Notes: generated by a model from the sequence alone, not told the origin. A DNA stretch of 64,000 nucleotides from Gammaproteobacteria bacterium (GCA_013214945.1 JABSRT010000010.1:1-64000), one strand, 5' to 3'. Positions 28,596-40,842 are shown, counted from the stretch's first letter. Made by a program: numbers and translations.

Positions 28596-29921
28596 ATGTC
28601 ACAAATGACCCCAAGAGAAATCGTTTCTGAATTAGATGCCCACATTATTGGTCAACAAGACGCTAAACGTGCCGTCGCGATTGCGCTGCGTAATCGCTGG
28701 CGCCGGATGCAACTTAATGATGAACTACGTCAGGAAGTTACCCCGAAAAACATCTTAATGATTGGGCCGACAGGTGTCGGTAAAACTGAAATAGCCCGTC
28801 GCCTCGCTAAACTGGCCAATGCCCCATTTATCAAGGTCGAAGCGACCAAATTCACCGAAGTGGGTTATGTTGGTAAAGAAGTAGACCAAATTATTCGTGA
28901 TTTGGCCGATGTTTCTTTAAAAATCGTCCGCGAGCAGCAAATAAAGAAAGTGAAATTTGCCGCTGAAGAAGCCGCCGAAGAACGTATTTTAGATGCGTTG
29001 TTGCCACCCGCGCAAACCGGTTTTGATGATGCACCAACCACTGACAGCAAAACTCGCCAAATCTTCCGTAAAAAATTACGTGAAGGTCAGCTAGACGACA
29101 AAGAAATTGAACTTAATGTCGCGGCTCCTCAGGTTGGTGTTGAAATCATGGCGCCTCCAGGCATGGAAGAGATGACGAATCAGTTGCAGGGTATGTTCCA
29201 AAGCATGTCGAATACCCCGACCAAAAAACGTAAGCTTACGATTAAAGAAGCACTAAAAGTGGTGCAGGAAGAAGAAGCGGCCAAATTAGTTAATCAAGAC
29301 GACCTCAAAGAACAAGCAATCGAGTTAGCCGAGCAAAATGGCATCGTGTTTATTGATGAAATTGACAAAATTTGTAAACGTGGTGAAGCCTCGGGCCCTG
29401 ATGTATCACGCGAAGGTGTTCAACGTGACTTACTACCGCTCATCGAAGGCTGCACGGTTTCAACCAAACATGGCATGATTAAAACCGATCATATTTTGTT
29501 TATTACTTCGGGCGCTTTCCAGGTATCAAAACCTTCTGACTTAATTCCAGAGTTGCAAGGCCGACTACCGATCCGTGTTGAGTTAAGCGCATTAACGAGT
29601 AATGATTTTATTCGGATCCTAACCGAGCCTAACGCCTCGTTAACCGAGCAGCATAAAGCGCTGTTAGCGACTGAAGGCGTAACGGTTGAATTTACCGAAG
29701 ATGGTATTAAACGCATCGCAGAAGCAGCATGGCAAGTAAACGAGCGCACTGAAAATATTGGTGCCCGTCGCCTTCACACTGTGCTTGAACGCTTAATGGA
29801 AGAAGTATCGTACCATGCCTCTGATCGCAGCGGCGATCATGTCGTGGTTGATCAAGCTTATGTTAATAAGTACCTTGGTGCTCTGATTGAGAATGAAGAC
29901 TTGAGTCGCTTTATTTTATAA
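28596..29921 (+). CDS. hslU: HslVU unfoldase ATPase subunit HslU
   Basis: A 441-residue AAA+ ATPase that unfolds substrates for Hsl[21 protein letters not shown] is the family start; eight upstream codons overlapping hslV are rejected, and AAGGA precedes this ATG. Walker [11 protein letters not shown] (about 57), the pore motif GYVGKE, the I domain (about 110-240), Walker [11 protein letters not shown] and sensor 2 [11 protein letters not shown] are present. The C-terminal DLSRFIL is the HslV-activating tail. Confidence 0.98.
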   Translation: MSQMTPREIVSELDAHIIGQQDAKRAVAIALRNRWRRMQLNDELRQEVTPKNILMIGPTGVGKTEIARRLAKLANAPFIKVEATKFTEVGYVGKEVDQIIRDLADVSLKIVREQQIKKVKFAAEEAAEERILDALLPPAQTGFDDAPTTDSKTRQIFRKKLREGQLDDKEIELNVAAPQVGVEIMAPPGMEEMTNQLQGMFQSMSNTPTKKRKLTIKEALKVVQEEEAAKLVNQDDLKEQAIELAEQNGIVFIDEIDKICKRGEASGPDVSREGVQRDLLPLIEGCTVSTKHGMIKTDHILFITSGAFQVSKPSDLIPELQGRLPIRVELSALTSNDFIRILTEPNASLTEQHKALLATEGVTVEFTEDGIKRIAEAAWQVNERTENIGARRLHTVLERLMEEVSYHASDRSGDHVVVDQAYVNKYLGALIENEDLSRFIL

Positions 29922-29926
29922 TCACC

Positions 29927-29969
29927 AGCCAAACGACCAATTTTATTGGTCGTTTGGCTAATTTTTTTT
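29927..29969 (+). terminator. Strong intrinsic terminator after hslVU
   Basis: A perfect 15-bp stem with loop TTT (arms 29927-29941 and 29945-29959, starting AGCCAAACGACC) is followed by AATTTTTTTT. Confidence 0.95.
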
Positions 29970-30054
29970 GATTATTGATAAAAATCAATGACAATGTAAC
30001 AACTAACAAGTAGGATGCTAGGCCTTGATTTAAAACAGGTTTTATAGCTCCGCC

Positions 30055-30423
30055 ATGATAGTTCAACGTAAAACCATCTTACATTGTCAATCATCACTGC
30101 TCGAATTAACCTTTAATGATGGTTATCACGAGATGTTATCCTTTGAGTTACTAAGAGTTCACTCGCCAGCGATCGCACGCCACCCCAGCAATAATTTCCC
30201 ACTACTGGTCAACAATAAAGCCTTTGTTAAAATAACGACGATCACAGATGTAACAGATTCCGGCTTAACTTTGAGTTTTGATGACGGTCACAACGCCACC
30301 TACATTTGGTCATATCTTTATCAAGTCGCCAAAGATCAGGATCGACTCTGGATTAACTACCTCAAACGATTGAATCAAGCCAGCCAGCTAAAACGTCAGC
30401 CCTTAGTGCTTATCTCGGGCTAA
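30055..30423 (+). CDS. DUF971 family protein
   Basis: A 122-residue DUF971 (gamma-butyrobetaine hydroxylase N-terminal-like) protein. The pattern LELTFNDGYHEMLSFELLRVHSPA and later LTLSFDDGHNATYIWSYLY is typical; the fold is related to the zinc-binding N-terminal domain of BBOX. Function is unknown. It follows hslVU in several gammaproteobacteria, here beyond the terminator. Its stop overlaps that of the convergent membrane gene by four bases. Confidence 0.85.
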   Translation: MIVQRKTILHCQSSLLELTFNDGYHEMLSFELLRVHSPAIARHPSNNFPLLVNNKAFVKITTITDVTDSGLTLSFDDGHNATYIWSYLYQVAKDQDRLWINYLKRLNQASQLKRQPLVLISG

Positions 30424-30662
30424 TCACGCTTAATGACCGCAGCTTGGCGGATCTTGATAATATAATAAATATCTGCAATTGAAATAAAGACGTTTAATAC
30501 CAATACCGGCAACGCGCCTATTAACGCGCCATAAACAGCAAACATCACCGCCCCAATCAAATTCCAACATCGAAGCTTTAGCATATCTTTAAGCATCAAC
30601 GAATAAGCAACAATAACCGACGCGACCAGTCCAAACCATTCAACTGCATTCATTGCATCCAT
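30420..30662 (-). CDS. Small YgjV-like inner-membrane protein
   Basis: An 80-residue protein with three hydrophobic segments (about 8-22, 34-50 and 52-70), of the YgjV/PQ-loop-like type, with the typical SLMLKDMLKLRCWNLIGAVMFAVYG and VLNVFISIADIYYI. It is about half the length of full YgjV. No function is known. It is convergent with and slightly overlaps the DUF971 gene. Confidence 0.7.
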   Translation of the reverse strand: MDAMNAVEWFGLVASVIVAYSLMLKDMLKLRCWNLIGAVMFAVYGALIGALPVLVLNVFISIADIYYIIKIRQAAVIKRD

Positions 30663-30855
30663 AATGTCACCCTTATTAAATTTTTCATCATTGTAGCAAA
30701 GCCATTATTTTACTCGAGTTAACAAGCTCAATAATGTTATCGGGCTCAAATAAATAACTTATTAGCTGTAATATTTACAAAAAAAACACTTCACTTATTG
30801 GCTGCTTGGGCTACTATTTGATTAGAAAATAATTAGTTAAATACCGGAGTTTGCC

Positions 30856-31341
30856 ATGCAATACAATACGTCTGAATTATGTGACATCTATCTAGATAGC
30901 GTTGATGTTGTTGAACCTATGTTTGCCAATTTTGGTGGCCGCAATTCTTTTGGCGGCGAGGTAGTGACAATTAAGTGCCATGAGGCCAATGGTCAGATCA
31001 GAGATGTATTACAACGCGACGGCTCTGGCAAAGTATTAGTGATTGATGGCGGCGGTTCGTTAAGACGCGCCTTAGTCGATTTTGAATTAGCACAACTGGC
31101 ACTTGATAATGACTGGGAAGGCCTGATTGTTTATGGCTGTATTCGAGACGTTGATCTAATTGATGATATTGAATTAGGCATTCAAGCCTTGGCGTCAATT
31201 CCGGTATTGGCCAGCGACATCAACGATGGTGAACTCGACATCCCTATTAACTTTGGTGGTGTGACCTTTTTACCTGAAGATCATGTGTATGCCGACTCAA
31301 CCGGCATAATATTGTCGCCTGAACCATTAGATCTTGAATAA
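30856..31341 (+). CDS. rraA: Regulator of RNase E activity RraA
   Basis: A 161-residue RraA trimer-forming protein that binds the degradosome and inhibits RNase [43 protein letters not shown] and YGCIRDVD are conserved; the last is the site that binds a divalent metal in aldolase-type homologues. GGAG eight bases before the ATG supports the start. It is alone; a hairpin (31358-31383, CCGCAGC/GCTGCGG) follows. Confidence 0.96.
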   Translation: MQYNTSELCDIYLDSVDVVEPMFANFGGRNSFGGEVVTIKCHEANGQIRDVLQRDGSGKVLVIDGGGSLRRALVDFELAQLALDNDWEGLIVYGCIRDVDLIDDIELGIQALASIPVLASDINDGELDIPINFGGVTFLPEDHVYADSTGIILSPEPLDLE

Positions 31342-31357
31342 TAGCGCCCGCGCATTA

Positions 31358-31458
31358 CCGCAGCAGTGACATCACAGCTGCGGAAACCTTAACCTGCCCT
31401 TAGACTTTGTATCAACTTTTTTATTAGCCTTTATATTAGTCTTTGCATTAGCCTTTAT
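31358..31458 (+). repeat. Hairpin and 3 x 12-bp tandem repeat between rraA and the next gene
   Basis: The stem CCGCAGC/GCTGCGG (31358-31364, 31377-31383) is followed by three adjacent 12-mers at 31423-31458: ATTAGCCTTTAT, ATTAGTCTTTGC, ATTAGCCTTTAT. The first and third are identical. Confidence 0.7.
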
Positions 31459-31519
31459 AGCCACATCTTGCCCAAAAATAGTATAAAGTATCAGCCAATT
31501 AAACTAATTTGAGCCTGCG

Positions 31520-32575
31520 ATGAATCCCTTAATTTTTGCTGATAACAGCTACCTCGACTTATACCTGCATGCTCGCTTTGGCGAAGAACGTCTCGGCCAG
31601 AAATTATCCTTGCCGGTTCAAGCAGATTTAGCCGAGTCTCTAACTCGCTTTAAGGCAGATGGTGTACGCTTTGTTTTATTAGGCATACCCGAAGATATCG
31701 GACCGCGGGCTAATTTAGGGCGTGGCGGCGCCGATCTTGGTTGGGCCGCTTTTCTTGAACGCTTTTGCAACTTACAGCACAATGCCTATATAAAAGGTGG
31801 CGAATTGGCTTTGCTGGGTCATATTCAGTGTCATGATTTGCAAGAACAAAGTCACCAGCTTGATCCACAAATACCGCAAGATCTCAGTAAACTACGCCAA
31901 TTAGTGGCCCGACTCGATCAGCGAGTAAGTGAGGTCGTTAGCGCGATCGCCCGCCACGACTTAATTCCTATTATTATTGGTGGCGGCCACAACAATGCTT
32001 ATCCGATAATTGAAGCCATCAGCCAAGCAAAATCGACCCCAATCGCAGCCGTTAACCTTGATCCTCATACTGACTTTAGAGCGCTTGAAGGTCGTCACAG
32101 TGGCAATGGTTTTAGCTATGCCAGTGCTCAAGGCCTGCTCAGTCATTACTTTTCGCTTGGCATGCATGAATTAAAAAATTCAGCGGCTAATCTTAAGGCG
32201 CTTAATGACCACCACTTTCGCGCGATTAGCTATCAGCAAATTTGGAGTCGACGCGAACTGAGCTTTGAACAAGCGTTGCAGGTTGCCATCAGCTATTTAA
32301 ACGACAGCGGTCAACCGATTGGGGTTGAGCTTGATTTAGACAGCATTTCGTTTATGCCGGCCAGTGCTTACACCAATTGTGGCGTCAGTATCAGCGATGC
32401 CCAATATTATGTTCATAGCATCGGGTCACAACCTAACAGCTGCTACCTGCACTTAGCCGAAGGTGCGCCAATGCAACATCCGGCAGGCCTAAGCGCTGGT
32501 AACAGTGATGTTGGCCAAGCTTACGCGACCTTAGTAACCAGCTTTATTCAAGCAAAACAACGGATCGGTGCATAG
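31520..32575 (+). CDS. Ureohydrolase (arginase) family, formimidoylglutamase-like
   Basis: A 351-residue ureohydrolase-fold enzyme with a two-metal site. His in IIGGGHNNAYP, D-x-H-x-D in NLDPHTDFR and D-x-D in GVELDLDSISF supply the metal ligands. GGGH rather than GGDH fits formimidoylglutamases (HutG) more than arginases. The N-terminal PEDIGPRANLGRGGADLGW segment is the substrate loop. No hut genes are adjacent, so the substrate is uncertain: formimidoylglutamate or another guanidino/formimino compound. Confidence 0.78.
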   Translation: MNPLIFADNSYLDLYLHARFGEERLGQKLSLPVQADLAESLTRFKADGVRFVLLGIPEDIGPRANLGRGGADLGWAAFLERFCNLQHNAYIKGGELALLGHIQCHDLQEQSHQLDPQIPQDLSKLRQLVARLDQRVSEVVSAIARHDLIPIIIGGGHNNAYPIIEAISQAKSTPIAAVNLDPHTDFRALEGRHSGNGFSYASAQGLLSHYFSLGMHELKNSAANLKALNDHHFRAISYQQIWSRRELSFEQALQVAISYLNDSGQPIGVELDLDSISFMPASAYTNCGVSISDAQYYVHSIGSQPNSCYLHLAEGAPMQHPAGLSAGNSDVGQAYATLVTSFIQAKQRIGA

Positions 32576-32600
32576 AACAGGTCCGGCAACTATCCAATCA

Positions 32601-33068
32601 TTATCCCACCATGTAAGTACCGGTACCAAACGCGATATGGTCACCTTTTTCGTTATGCAATTCCATTCGTGCGACAGCCACCTTGTTGCCCGCACGAATC
32701 ACCTGAGCTGTTGCAATAAATTCTTCACCGCGCCCAGGGCGTAAGTAATCAATCCGTAGATCAATAGTGCCTAAATTTTGTAAGCGGTTAAATACGCTCT
32801 GCTGTTCAATGATCTCCATATTTTCTAGTACGCCAGCAAACACCACCATGCCGCCGGCGACATCTAAAATAGTCGCGGTAACGCCACCGTGTAAAATACC
32901 ATGCACGGTATTGCCAACTAGCTCTGGTTTCATTTTAATAGACAAGGTGACTGAGTCTTTTTGATAACTCACAATCTCTAAGCCAATCAGCTGATGAAAT
33001 GGCATTTGTTGACCAAAGAACTCCGCGATCATCGCGCGGACATCATCCGCTTTTAGTTGTTGTGACAT
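32601..33068 (-). CDS. yigI: Hotdog-fold acyl-CoA thioesterase YigI
   Basis: A 155-residue PaaI-type thioesterase. VHGILHGGVTATILDVAGG holds the catalytic HGG region, and LRIDYLRPGRGEEF and VAVARMELHNEKG follow. E. coli YigI is a medium/long-chain acyl-CoA thioesterase, and yigI sits beside recQ there too, as here. Divergent from recQ. Confidence 0.87.
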   Translation of the reverse strand: MSQQLKADDVRAMIAEFFGQQMPFHQLIGLEIVSYQKDSVTLSIKMKPELVGNTVHGILHGGVTATILDVAGGMVVFAGVLENMEIIEQQSVFNRLQNLGTIDLRIDYLRPGRGEEFIATAQVIRAGNKVAVARMELHNEKGDHIAFGTGTYMVG

Positions 33069-33203
33069 GCTCTACTTACTCCTTGTCGTTCACTGCAATA
33101 TTCCACTGTAGATAAAACAGTCGATTTAAACAAGTATTTTAGTGAGACAATCTTGCCGCTGTCATTTACACTAACGCCTTAACTCATAAAGGCAGTATCA
33201 CTA

Positions 33204-35021
33204 GTGACACCAACCGAACAATCGATGACATCTCCAATTCAAGTACTGAATCAAGTATTTGGTTACAGCGATTTTCGCGCTGGCCAATTAGACATCATCA
33301 ATTGCGCCATAGCGCAACAAGACTGCTTGGTCATTATGCCGACCGGTGGTGGCAAGTCTTTATGTTTTCAAATTCCGGCGTTGTTGATGCCTGGTTTAAC
33401 CATTGTGGTGTCGCCGTTAATCTCACTAATGAAAGATCAGGTCGATAGCCTACAAGCCAATGGGGTCAATGCGGCTTATCTCAATTCAAGCCAAACCCGC
33501 GAACAATCAATGGCCATCCTTAATGCAATGCAGTCGGGTGAAATTAAACTGATTTACGTCGCGCCTGAGCGATTAATGCAACACAGTTTCTTGCAGCGGG
33601 TGCAGCAGTTGCATGTTTCGATGATTGCAATTGACGAAGCGCACTGTATTTCGCAATGGGGTCATGACTTTAGGCCAGAATATGCCACCTTGGGCCAAAT
33701 AAAAACGCTGTTGCCGCAGGTACCGGTAATGGCTTTAACGGCAACCGCTGACGATGCGACTCGTCAGGAAATCATTGAACGCTTAAACCTGATCCAGCCT
33801 CATTACCATCAGGCCAGCTTCGATCGACCCAATATTCGCTATACCTTGTATGAAAAGTACAAACCTTTTGCCCAGCTACAACAATATTTAAAATCGCAAA
33901 CGGATAACGCCGGCATTATTTATTGCACCACTCGCAAACAGGTCGAAGAAATCGCGTTTAAACTGCAACAACTCGACCATAAGGTCATGGCTTACCATGG
34001 CGGCATGGAGCATATCGATCGGCAATCGGTTCAAGATGCATTTATCCGTGGCAATATTGATATTGTTGTCGCCACGGTTGCCTTTGGCATGGGCATCGAC
34101 AAACCCGATGTCCGCTTTGTGATGCACTATAACATTCCAAAAAACATCGAGTCGTATTACCAAGAAACAGGTCGTGCAGGCCGTGATGGCATGAATGCCG
34201 AAGCCGTAATGCTGTACGATCCAGCCGACATTGGTAAAGTAAGGTTTTTAATCGAGCAAGGTAATAACCCACACCAGCAGCAAGTGGAACACCAAAAGCT
34301 CAGCGCAATGTCAGCCTTTGCCGAGGCACAGACCTGCCGCCGCCAAGTCTTACTCCATTATTTTGGTGAATATGGCGGCACTAAATGTGGTAACTGCGAT
34401 ATTTGTCTTGATCCACCGTCGCATTTTGATGGCTCAACCGTGGCACAAAAGGCGTTGTCTTGTGTGTACCGCGTTAAGCAAAGTTTTGGGGTCGGTTATG
34501 TGATTGAGATATTACGCGGCTCGAAAAACCAACGTTTGCTTGATTACGGCCATGACAAATTATCAACCTATGGTATTGGCATCGAACACAGCACAGAATA
34601 TTGGCTCAGTATTTTTCGTCAAATGATCCATTTGGGTTATTTGCGACAAGATATCACCCGCAGCTCAATTTTAGTGCTCACGCCAGCGGCCCGCGCCGTG
34701 CTGACGGGTGAGCAAACGATTGAACTCGCCGTGCCGCGATTGCAAGCCATCACCAAAAGCTCGAGCAAACGTTCACGCAAAGACGATTACGATTACGATG
34801 AGGTATTATTTGCCAAGTTACGCAGCCTGCGGAAAAAACTTGCCGATGAGTTAGGTAAACCGCCTTATGTTATTTTTAATGATGCGAGCCTAGCCGAAAT
34901 GGCGGAACAACAACCGCAAACTCCATTTGAGTTGTTAAAAATCAATGGTGTAGGTGATAGTAAGTTAGAAAAGTTTGGTGACCAATTCTTAGATGTTATC
35001 CGCCAATATCAATATGATTAA
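33204..35021 (+). CDS. recQ: ATP-dependent DNA helicase RecQ
   Basis: A 605-residue RecQ. Walker [15 protein letters not shown], the DEAH box in [17 protein letters not shown], the aromatic loop, and [10 protein letters not shown] are present. The RecQ-Ct zinc site is formed by CRRQ and CGNCDIC (about residue 380-403), then a winged helix and a C-terminal HRDC domain (about 530-605). It unwinds DNA in recombination (RecF pathway). The start is either GTG 33204 or ATG 33225 ([14 protein letters not shown]); neither has a strong ribosome binding site. Confidence 0.96.
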   Translation: MTPTEQSMTSPIQVLNQVFGYSDFRAGQLDIINCAIAQQDCLVIMPTGGGKSLCFQIPALLMPGLTIVVSPLISLMKDQVDSLQANGVNAAYLNSSQTREQSMAILNAMQSGEIKLIYVAPERLMQHSFLQRVQQLHVSMIAIDEAHCISQWGHDFRPEYATLGQIKTLLPQVPVMALTATADDATRQEIIERLNLIQPHYHQASFDRPNIRYTLYEKYKPFAQLQQYLKSQTDNAGIIYCTTRKQVEEIAFKLQQLDHKVMAYHGGMEHIDRQSVQDAFIRGNIDIVVATVAFGMGIDKPDVRFVMHYNIPKNIESYYQETGRAGRDGMNAEAVMLYDPADIGKVRFLIEQGNNPHQQQVEHQKLSAMSAFAEAQTCRRQVLLHYFGEYGGTKCGNCDICLDPPSHFDGSTVAQKALSCVYRVKQSFGVGYVIEILRGSKNQRLLDYGHDKLSTYGIGIEHSTEYWLSIFRQMIHLGYLRQDITRSSILVLTPAARAVLTGEQTIELAVPRLQAITKSSSKRSRKDDYDYDEVLFAKLRSLRKKLADELGKPPYVIFNDASLAEMAEQQPQTPFELLKINGVGDSKLEKFGDQFLDVIRQYQYD

Positions 35022-35077
35022 TAGTGGCACAAATTTCGCTTTAATATTAAACCCAGCGAACAACGACTGAATTTATC

Positions 35078-35362
35078 ATGACCAAACTGCTATTGATTAT
35101 ATTATTACTGACAACCGTGCTAGCCGCTAAAACCGCCATCGCTAGCACGACAAGCGACCGTGATACCGCAGCCACCTTTAAACAGTCAAGCCAACAAAAT
35201 AAAATAAAGCTCAGAGTAACCCATCAAATATTTAAGATCGAAAAAATTAATGATACTGCACCGCTGGCGCCAGTAAAGCGCCCTTCAATCAGGGGCAAGG
35301 CATTTCAGCGTCAAAAATACGCTAAGGTCAACAACCAGCCGGTTATTAACACCACCAAATAA
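35078..35362 (+). CDS. Small secreted hypothetical protein
   Basis: A 94-residue protein with a signal peptide (MTKLLLIILLLTTVLAAKTAIA, cleavage likely after TAIA) and a short basic, disordered-looking mature part rich in K, Q, T and N. No family recognised. It lies 56 bases after recQ on the same strand. Low complexity and absence of known homology leave it possible that it is not expressed. Confidence 0.5.
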   Translation: MTKLLLIILLLTTVLAAKTAIASTTSDRDTAATFKQSSQQNKIKLRVTHQIFKIEKINDTAPLAPVKRPSIRGKAFQRQKYAKVNNQPVINTTK

Positions 35363-35513
35363 CACCTGATTGCGCGCTACTTACTTATCGCTAATTGGTC
35401 AAATATCAGGATTAAACCGCCTAATACGACCTTTGACTAATAGAGATGGCCCCTCGTTTTACGTTATATTAATTACCATATCTAAAATTTTACTTTATTG
35501 TCGCTAAAATCAT

Positions 35514-35542
35514 TTGACTGCTAGCCTTAACAGCGGTACAAA
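35514..35542 (+). promoter_or_regulatory. Promoter of the leu operon
   Basis: TTGACT (35514-35519), 17-base spacer, TACAAA (35537-35542). Transcription would start near 35549, about 50 bases before the leader peptide. Confidence 0.6.
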
Positions 35543-35599
35543 TAACATCAAGCCACAAATCGATAACACAAATTTAACTTATTACGAGAATTACGCTTC

Positions 35600-35665
35600 A
35601 TGACCTTAAACTACAGCATTCTAAAATCTTTACTGCTCTTGCCATTATTTGGTGCGGGTTTGTAG
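35600..35665 (+). CDS. leuL: leu operon leader peptide
   Basis: A 21-codon ORF, MTLNYSILKSLLLLPLFGAGL, with eight leucines, four of them consecutive (tta ctg ctc ttg). It lies between the leu promoter and the attenuator. Ribosome stalling at the leucine run when charged tRNA-Leu is scarce would favour the antiterminator. Ribosome binding site weak. Confidence 0.88.
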   Translation: MTLNYSILKSLLLLPLFGAGL

Positions 35666-35718
35666 AGCTGTAGTTAATTCTCAGAATACAAAAAACCCGC
35701 ACCAGCTGCGGGTTTTTC
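35651..35718 (+). promoter_or_regulatory. Transcription attenuator of leuABCD
   Basis: The terminator stem is CCCGCA/TGCGGG (35696-35701, 35707-35712), extended by A5/T5, with loop CCAGC and T5 to 35717. The alternative antiterminator is GGTGCGGGTTT (35651-35661), the end of the leader ORF, pairing exactly with AAACCCGCACC (35693-35703). The two structures exclude each other. Confidence 0.92.
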
Positions 35719-35772
35719 TGTATTTGGTCATCTAATTTTACGTAAACATCTATAACGAGAAGGAACACGACA

Positions 35773-37335
35773 ATGTCGGATCAGGTCATTATCTTTGATA
35801 CTACCTTACGCGATGGCGAACAAGCCTTGGCTGCAAGTTTAACCGTAAAAGAAAAATTGCAAATTGCCCTCGCGCTCGAACGTTTAGGTGTTGATGTAAT
35901 GGAAGTTGGTTTTCCTGTTTCTTCTCCCGGTGATTTCGAGTCCGTTCAAACCATTGCCAGAACGGTAAAAAATAGTATTTGTGCCGGTTTGTCTCGTGCA
36001 GTTAAAGCCGATATCGACGCGTGTGCCCAAGCGTTAAAAGTGGCTGAGCGCTTTCGCATTCATACCTTTATTTCAACCTCGACCATTCATGTCGAAAGCA
36101 AACTAAAACGTAGCTTTGACGATGTATTAGAGATGGCGGTTGGCGCGGTAAAACACGCGAGAAATTATACCGATGACGTCGAATTTTCATGTGAAGACGC
36201 TGGGCGAACCCCGATCGACAATTTATGTCGAATGGTTGAGGCGGCGATCAACGCAGGTGCCACCACCATCAATATTCCAGATACGGTCGGTTATACCATC
36301 CCAAGTGAATTTGGCGGCATTATTCAAACCTTATTCAACCGTGTACCAAACATCGATAAAGCGATTATTTCGGTGCACTGTCACGATGACTTAGGCATGT
36401 CGGTCGCTAACTCTATTACCGCCGTTGAAATGGGCGCGCGTCAAATCGAATGTACAATAAACGGTATTGGTGAGCGTGCAGGCAATTGCTCGCTAGAAGA
36501 AGTCGCAATGATTTTAAGCTTACGCCAAGATATTTTAGGGGTAAACACCAACATAAAGACCCAAGAGATTTACCGCACCTCGCAGTTAGTGAGCCAATTG
36601 TGCAACATGGTGGTACAACCAAACAAAGCGATTGTCGGTGGCAACGCGTTTTCACATTCATCTGGGATCCATCAAGATGGTATGTTGAAGGCAAAAAACA
36701 CTTACGAAATCATGACTCCGGCTTCGATTGGCCAACCTGAAAAATCATTGAACATGACCTCGAGATCAGGGCGTCATGTCATTAAACACCGCATGGGTCA
36801 GTTAGGTTATCAAGAAGCTGATTTCAACCTTGACGATTTATATGATTCGTTTGTTAAATTGGCCGATAAAAAAGGTCAAGTCTTTGATTATGACTTAGAA
36901 GCATTGTTGTTCTTTAATCAACAAAAAGACGAAAATGATCATTACGAGCTAGGTTACCTGAGTGCTCATTCTGGCTCAGGCATGTTGGCGACCGCTAGCG
37001 TCAAATTAATCATTGATGGCAAAGATGTGGTAGAAGCTGCCACTGGCAATGGTCCAGTTGAGGCGGCATACAAGGCGATTAATCAAATTACTAACCTGAA
37101 TATCGACATTATTGATTACTCTTTGGAATCAAAAGGAGAAGGCGAAAATGCCTTGGGTCAGGTTGATATCGTCGCCAAATACAATGGCCAAAGTTTCCAT
37201 GGTATGGGATTAGCAACTGATGTAGTACACGCATCGGTGCGCGCCTTATTGCACGTATTAAACTTGGTTCACCGAGCCGACTTAGTGGCCGACAAAAAAC
37301 AACAAATACAGCAGCAAAAGATAGCTGGCGTTTAA
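35773..37335 (+). CDS. leuA: 2-isopropylmalate synthase
   Basis: A 520-residue enzyme condensing acetyl-CoA with 2-oxoisovalerate, the first committed leucine step. The TIM barrel has [15 protein letters not shown] near residue 9, [14 protein letters not shown] and [26 protein letters not shown] marks the linker. The C-terminal regulatory domain (about 390-520) binds leucine for feedback inhibition. First structural gene behind the attenuator, with AGAAGGAAC before ATG. Confidence 0.97.
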   Translation: MSDQVIIFDTTLRDGEQALAASLTVKEKLQIALALERLGVDVMEVGFPVSSPGDFESVQTIARTVKNSICAGLSRAVKADIDACAQALKVAERFRIHTFISTSTIHVESKLKRSFDDVLEMAVGAVKHARNYTDDVEFSCEDAGRTPIDNLCRMVEAAINAGATTINIPDTVGYTIPSEFGGIIQTLFNRVPNIDKAIISVHCHDDLGMSVANSITAVEMGARQIECTINGIGERAGNCSLEEVAMILSLRQDILGVNTNIKTQEIYRTSQLVSQLCNMVVQPNKAIVGGNAFSHSSGIHQDGMLKAKNTYEIMTPASIGQPEKSLNMTSRSGRHVIKHRMGQLGYQEADFNLDDLYDSFVKLADKKGQVFDYDLEALLFFNQQKDENDHYELGYLSAHSGSGMLATASVKLIIDGKDVVEAATGNGPVEAAYKAINQITNLNIDIIDYSLESKGEGENALGQVDIVAKYNGQSFHGMGLATDVVHASVRALLHVLNLVHRADLVADKKQQIQQQKIAGV

Positions 37336-37338
37336 TAA

Positions 37339-38486
<1,148 letters not shown>

Positions 38487-38487
<1 letters not shown>

Positions 38488-39887
38488 TGGCTAAAACTCT
38501 TTACGACAAAATTTGGCTTGATCATATTGTACGTGACGAACCGAGTGAAACTCCGTTAATTTATATCGATCGTCATTTGGTCCATGAAGTAACCTCGCCA
38601 CAAGCATTTTCTGGCTTAAAAAGCGCAGATCGCCCATTACGTCATGTCGAAAAAACATTTGCGACTATGGATCACAATACCTCGACCAAATCGCGCTCAC
38701 TTGACGCCTGCAGTGAACAAGCGCGGATCCAAATCACCACTTTAACGGATAATTGTGATGATTTCGGGGTTCAACTGTATGACATCAACAATATTAATCA
38801 AGGTATCGTGCATGTTATGGGCCCAGAACAAGGCATGACTTTGCCGGGCACAACTATTGTTTGTGGTGATTCACATACCGCAACACATGGCGCGTTTGGG
38901 GCGTTAGCTTTTGGTATTGGCACCTCAGAAGTCGAACACGTGATGGCGACCCAAACCCTAAAACAGCAAAAAGCTAAATCGATGAAAATCGAAATTATTG
39001 GCGAAGTTGGTCTCGGCATCAGCTCCAAAGATATCGTGTTAGCTATTATCGGTAAAATCGGCGCCGCTGGCGGCACTGGTTATATTTTAGAGTATTGCGG
39101 TGAAGCAATCGAAAAGTTGTCAATGGAAGCACGCATGACCATTTGCAACATGAGCATCGAATGTGGCGCAAAAGCCGGCATGATTGCCCCAGATCAAATT
39201 ACCTTTGATTATCTTGAGGGTCGCCCTTATGCGCCTAAAGGTGACGACTGGTTGGCTGCTGTCGCGTACTGGAAAACCCTAAAAACTGATGACGATGCAG
39301 TATTTGATGCCGTTGTTCAACTTAATGGTGCCGACATTGCGCCACAACTTACTTGGGGCACTAACCCAGGCCAAGTTATCGCAATCGACCAATTAGTACC
39401 ATCACCGCAAGATTATGCTGAATCGGTTGACGCTGAATCTGCCCAAAGCGCGCTTGATTATATGGCATTATCAGCCGGCCAACGATTAACAGATGTTAGT
39501 ATTGATAAAGTCTTTATCGGCTCATGCACCAATAGTCGAATTGAAGATTTACGTGCCGCCGCAGCCGTGATCGAGGGCAAGCATGTTGCGCCATCGGTTA
39601 GTGCTATTGTGGTGCCAGGGTCCGGTTTAGTGAAAGCGCAAGCTGAACGAGAAGGCCTAGATAAAATATTTCTCGACGCCGGTTTTGAATGGCGCTTACC
39701 GGGCTGTTCAATGTGTTTAGCAATGAACGATGATCGTTTAGAGCCTTACGAGCGCTGTGCTTCGACCAGCAACCGTAACTTCGAGGGACGTCAAGGTCGC
39801 TTAAGTCGAACGCACTTGGTTAGCCCAGCCATGGCCGCTGCCGCAGCATGCGCCGGGCACTTTGTTGATATTCGCAGCTTCAATTAG
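38487..39887 (+). CDS. leuC: 3-isopropylmalate dehydratase large subunit
   Basis: A 466-residue aconitase-family subunit. The [4Fe-4S] cluster cysteines are in [13 protein letters not shown] and [11 protein letters not shown], and [20 protein letters not shown] is the active-site loop. With LeuD it isomerises 2- to 3-isopropylmalate. Starts within the leuB stop; leuD begins 12 bases later. Confidence 0.98.
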
Positions 39888-39899
39888 GATCAGCTAAAA

Positions 39900-40499
39900 A
39901 TGAATAAATTTACTAAACACCAGGGATTAACCGTCCCGTTAGATGTCGCGAATATAGATACTGACCAAATCATCGCTAAACAGTTTTTGTCTAGAATAAC
40001 CCGCGATGGTTTTGGCGTTAACCTATTTCATGACTGGCGTTACCTTGATGAGGCTGGCGAGCAAGCTAATCCTGAGTTCAATCTGAACAAGCCGAAATTT
40101 AAAGGTGGTAGCATTTTATTAGTGCGTGAGAATTTTGGCTGTGGCTCAAGTCGCGAACATGCGCCATGGGCGCTAGCCGACTTTGGATTTAAGGTAATTA
40201 TCGCCCCAAGTTTTGCTGATATCTTCTATGGTAACGCGATCAATAATGGATTAATTCCGGTGCGATTGACCGAGTCTGAGGTTGATCAGTTATTTGCACA
40301 AACGACCGAAGGCGCTCAAATTACCGTTGATTTAGAACAACTAACCGTAACGGCTCCTGATGGCACTAGTTTTGATTTTACGATTGATCAATTTCAACGT
40401 GAATGCTTGATTAATGGACTCGATTCAATTGGTTGGACTTTGCAACACCTCGCTCAAATTGAAGATTACGAGCAATCAATCCCGGCTTGGCGACGTTAG
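39900..40499 (+). CDS. leuD: 3-isopropylmalate dehydratase small subunit
   Basis: A 199-residue swivel-domain subunit of isopropylmalate isomerase. [15 protein letters not shown] near residue 17 and [21 protein letters not shown] at 75-95 are the family signatures. Ends with [13 protein letters not shown]. Last gene of leuABCD; an intrinsic terminator follows. Confidence 0.97.
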   Translation: MNKFTKHQGLTVPLDVANIDTDQIIAKQFLSRITRDGFGVNLFHDWRYLDEAGEQANPEFNLNKPKFKGGSILLVRENFGCGSSREHAPWALADFGFKVIIAPSFADIFYGNAINNGLIPVRLTESEVDQLFAQTTEGAQITVDLEQLTVTAPDGTSFDFTIDQFQRECLINGLDSIGWTLQHLAQIEDYEQSIPAWRR

Positions 40500-40509
40500 G
40501 ATAAAATGT

Positions 40510-40541
40510 CAGCAGCGGGGTAAACTACCGCTGCTGTTTTT
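40510..40541 (+). terminator. Intrinsic terminator of leuABCD
   Basis: A 9-bp stem CAGCAGCGG/CCGCTGCTG with a 9-base loop followed by T5. Confidence 0.9.
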
Positions 40542-40550
40542 CAGCCGCTA

Positions 40551-40838
40551 TTATAAACTGGCATAATATGCCGCTAGGTTGTCAATGTCTTGGTTTGATA
40601 ATGCACTAGCCATTGGCGCCATTACTGCCGAGGGCCGCTGACCACTCTTAAAATTAAGCAATTGTAACTTTAAATATAATTGCTTTTGCCCCGCCAAGTT
40701 AGGGTATAAATCAATTTGAGAGATCCCTTGCTCACCGTGACAATTTTGACAAATTAACGCCTTGTGCTTGCCCGCCTCAATATCAGCACCCGCCATAACA
40801 CTGCTACTAAGCAACAAAATTAACCACCATACCTTCAT
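40551..40838 (-). CDS. Small monoheme cytochrome c (c4/c553 type)
   Basis: A 95-residue exported cytochrome: signal peptide [17 protein letters not shown], heme motif CQNCH in [14 protein letters not shown], and axial Met in the C-terminal half ([11 protein letters not shown]). It resembles half of cytochrome c4. GGGAG seven bases before ATG 40836-40838 fixes the start. It begins four bases after the stop of the GGDEF-EAL gene on the same strand, so the two are cotranscribed, an unusual pairing. Confidence 0.85.
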   Translation of the reverse strand: MKVWWLILLLSSSVMAGADIEAGKHKALICQNCHGEQGISQIDLYPNLAGQKQLYLKLQLLNFKSGQRPSAVMAPMASALSNQDIDNLAAYYASL

Positions 40839-40842
40839 TGTT

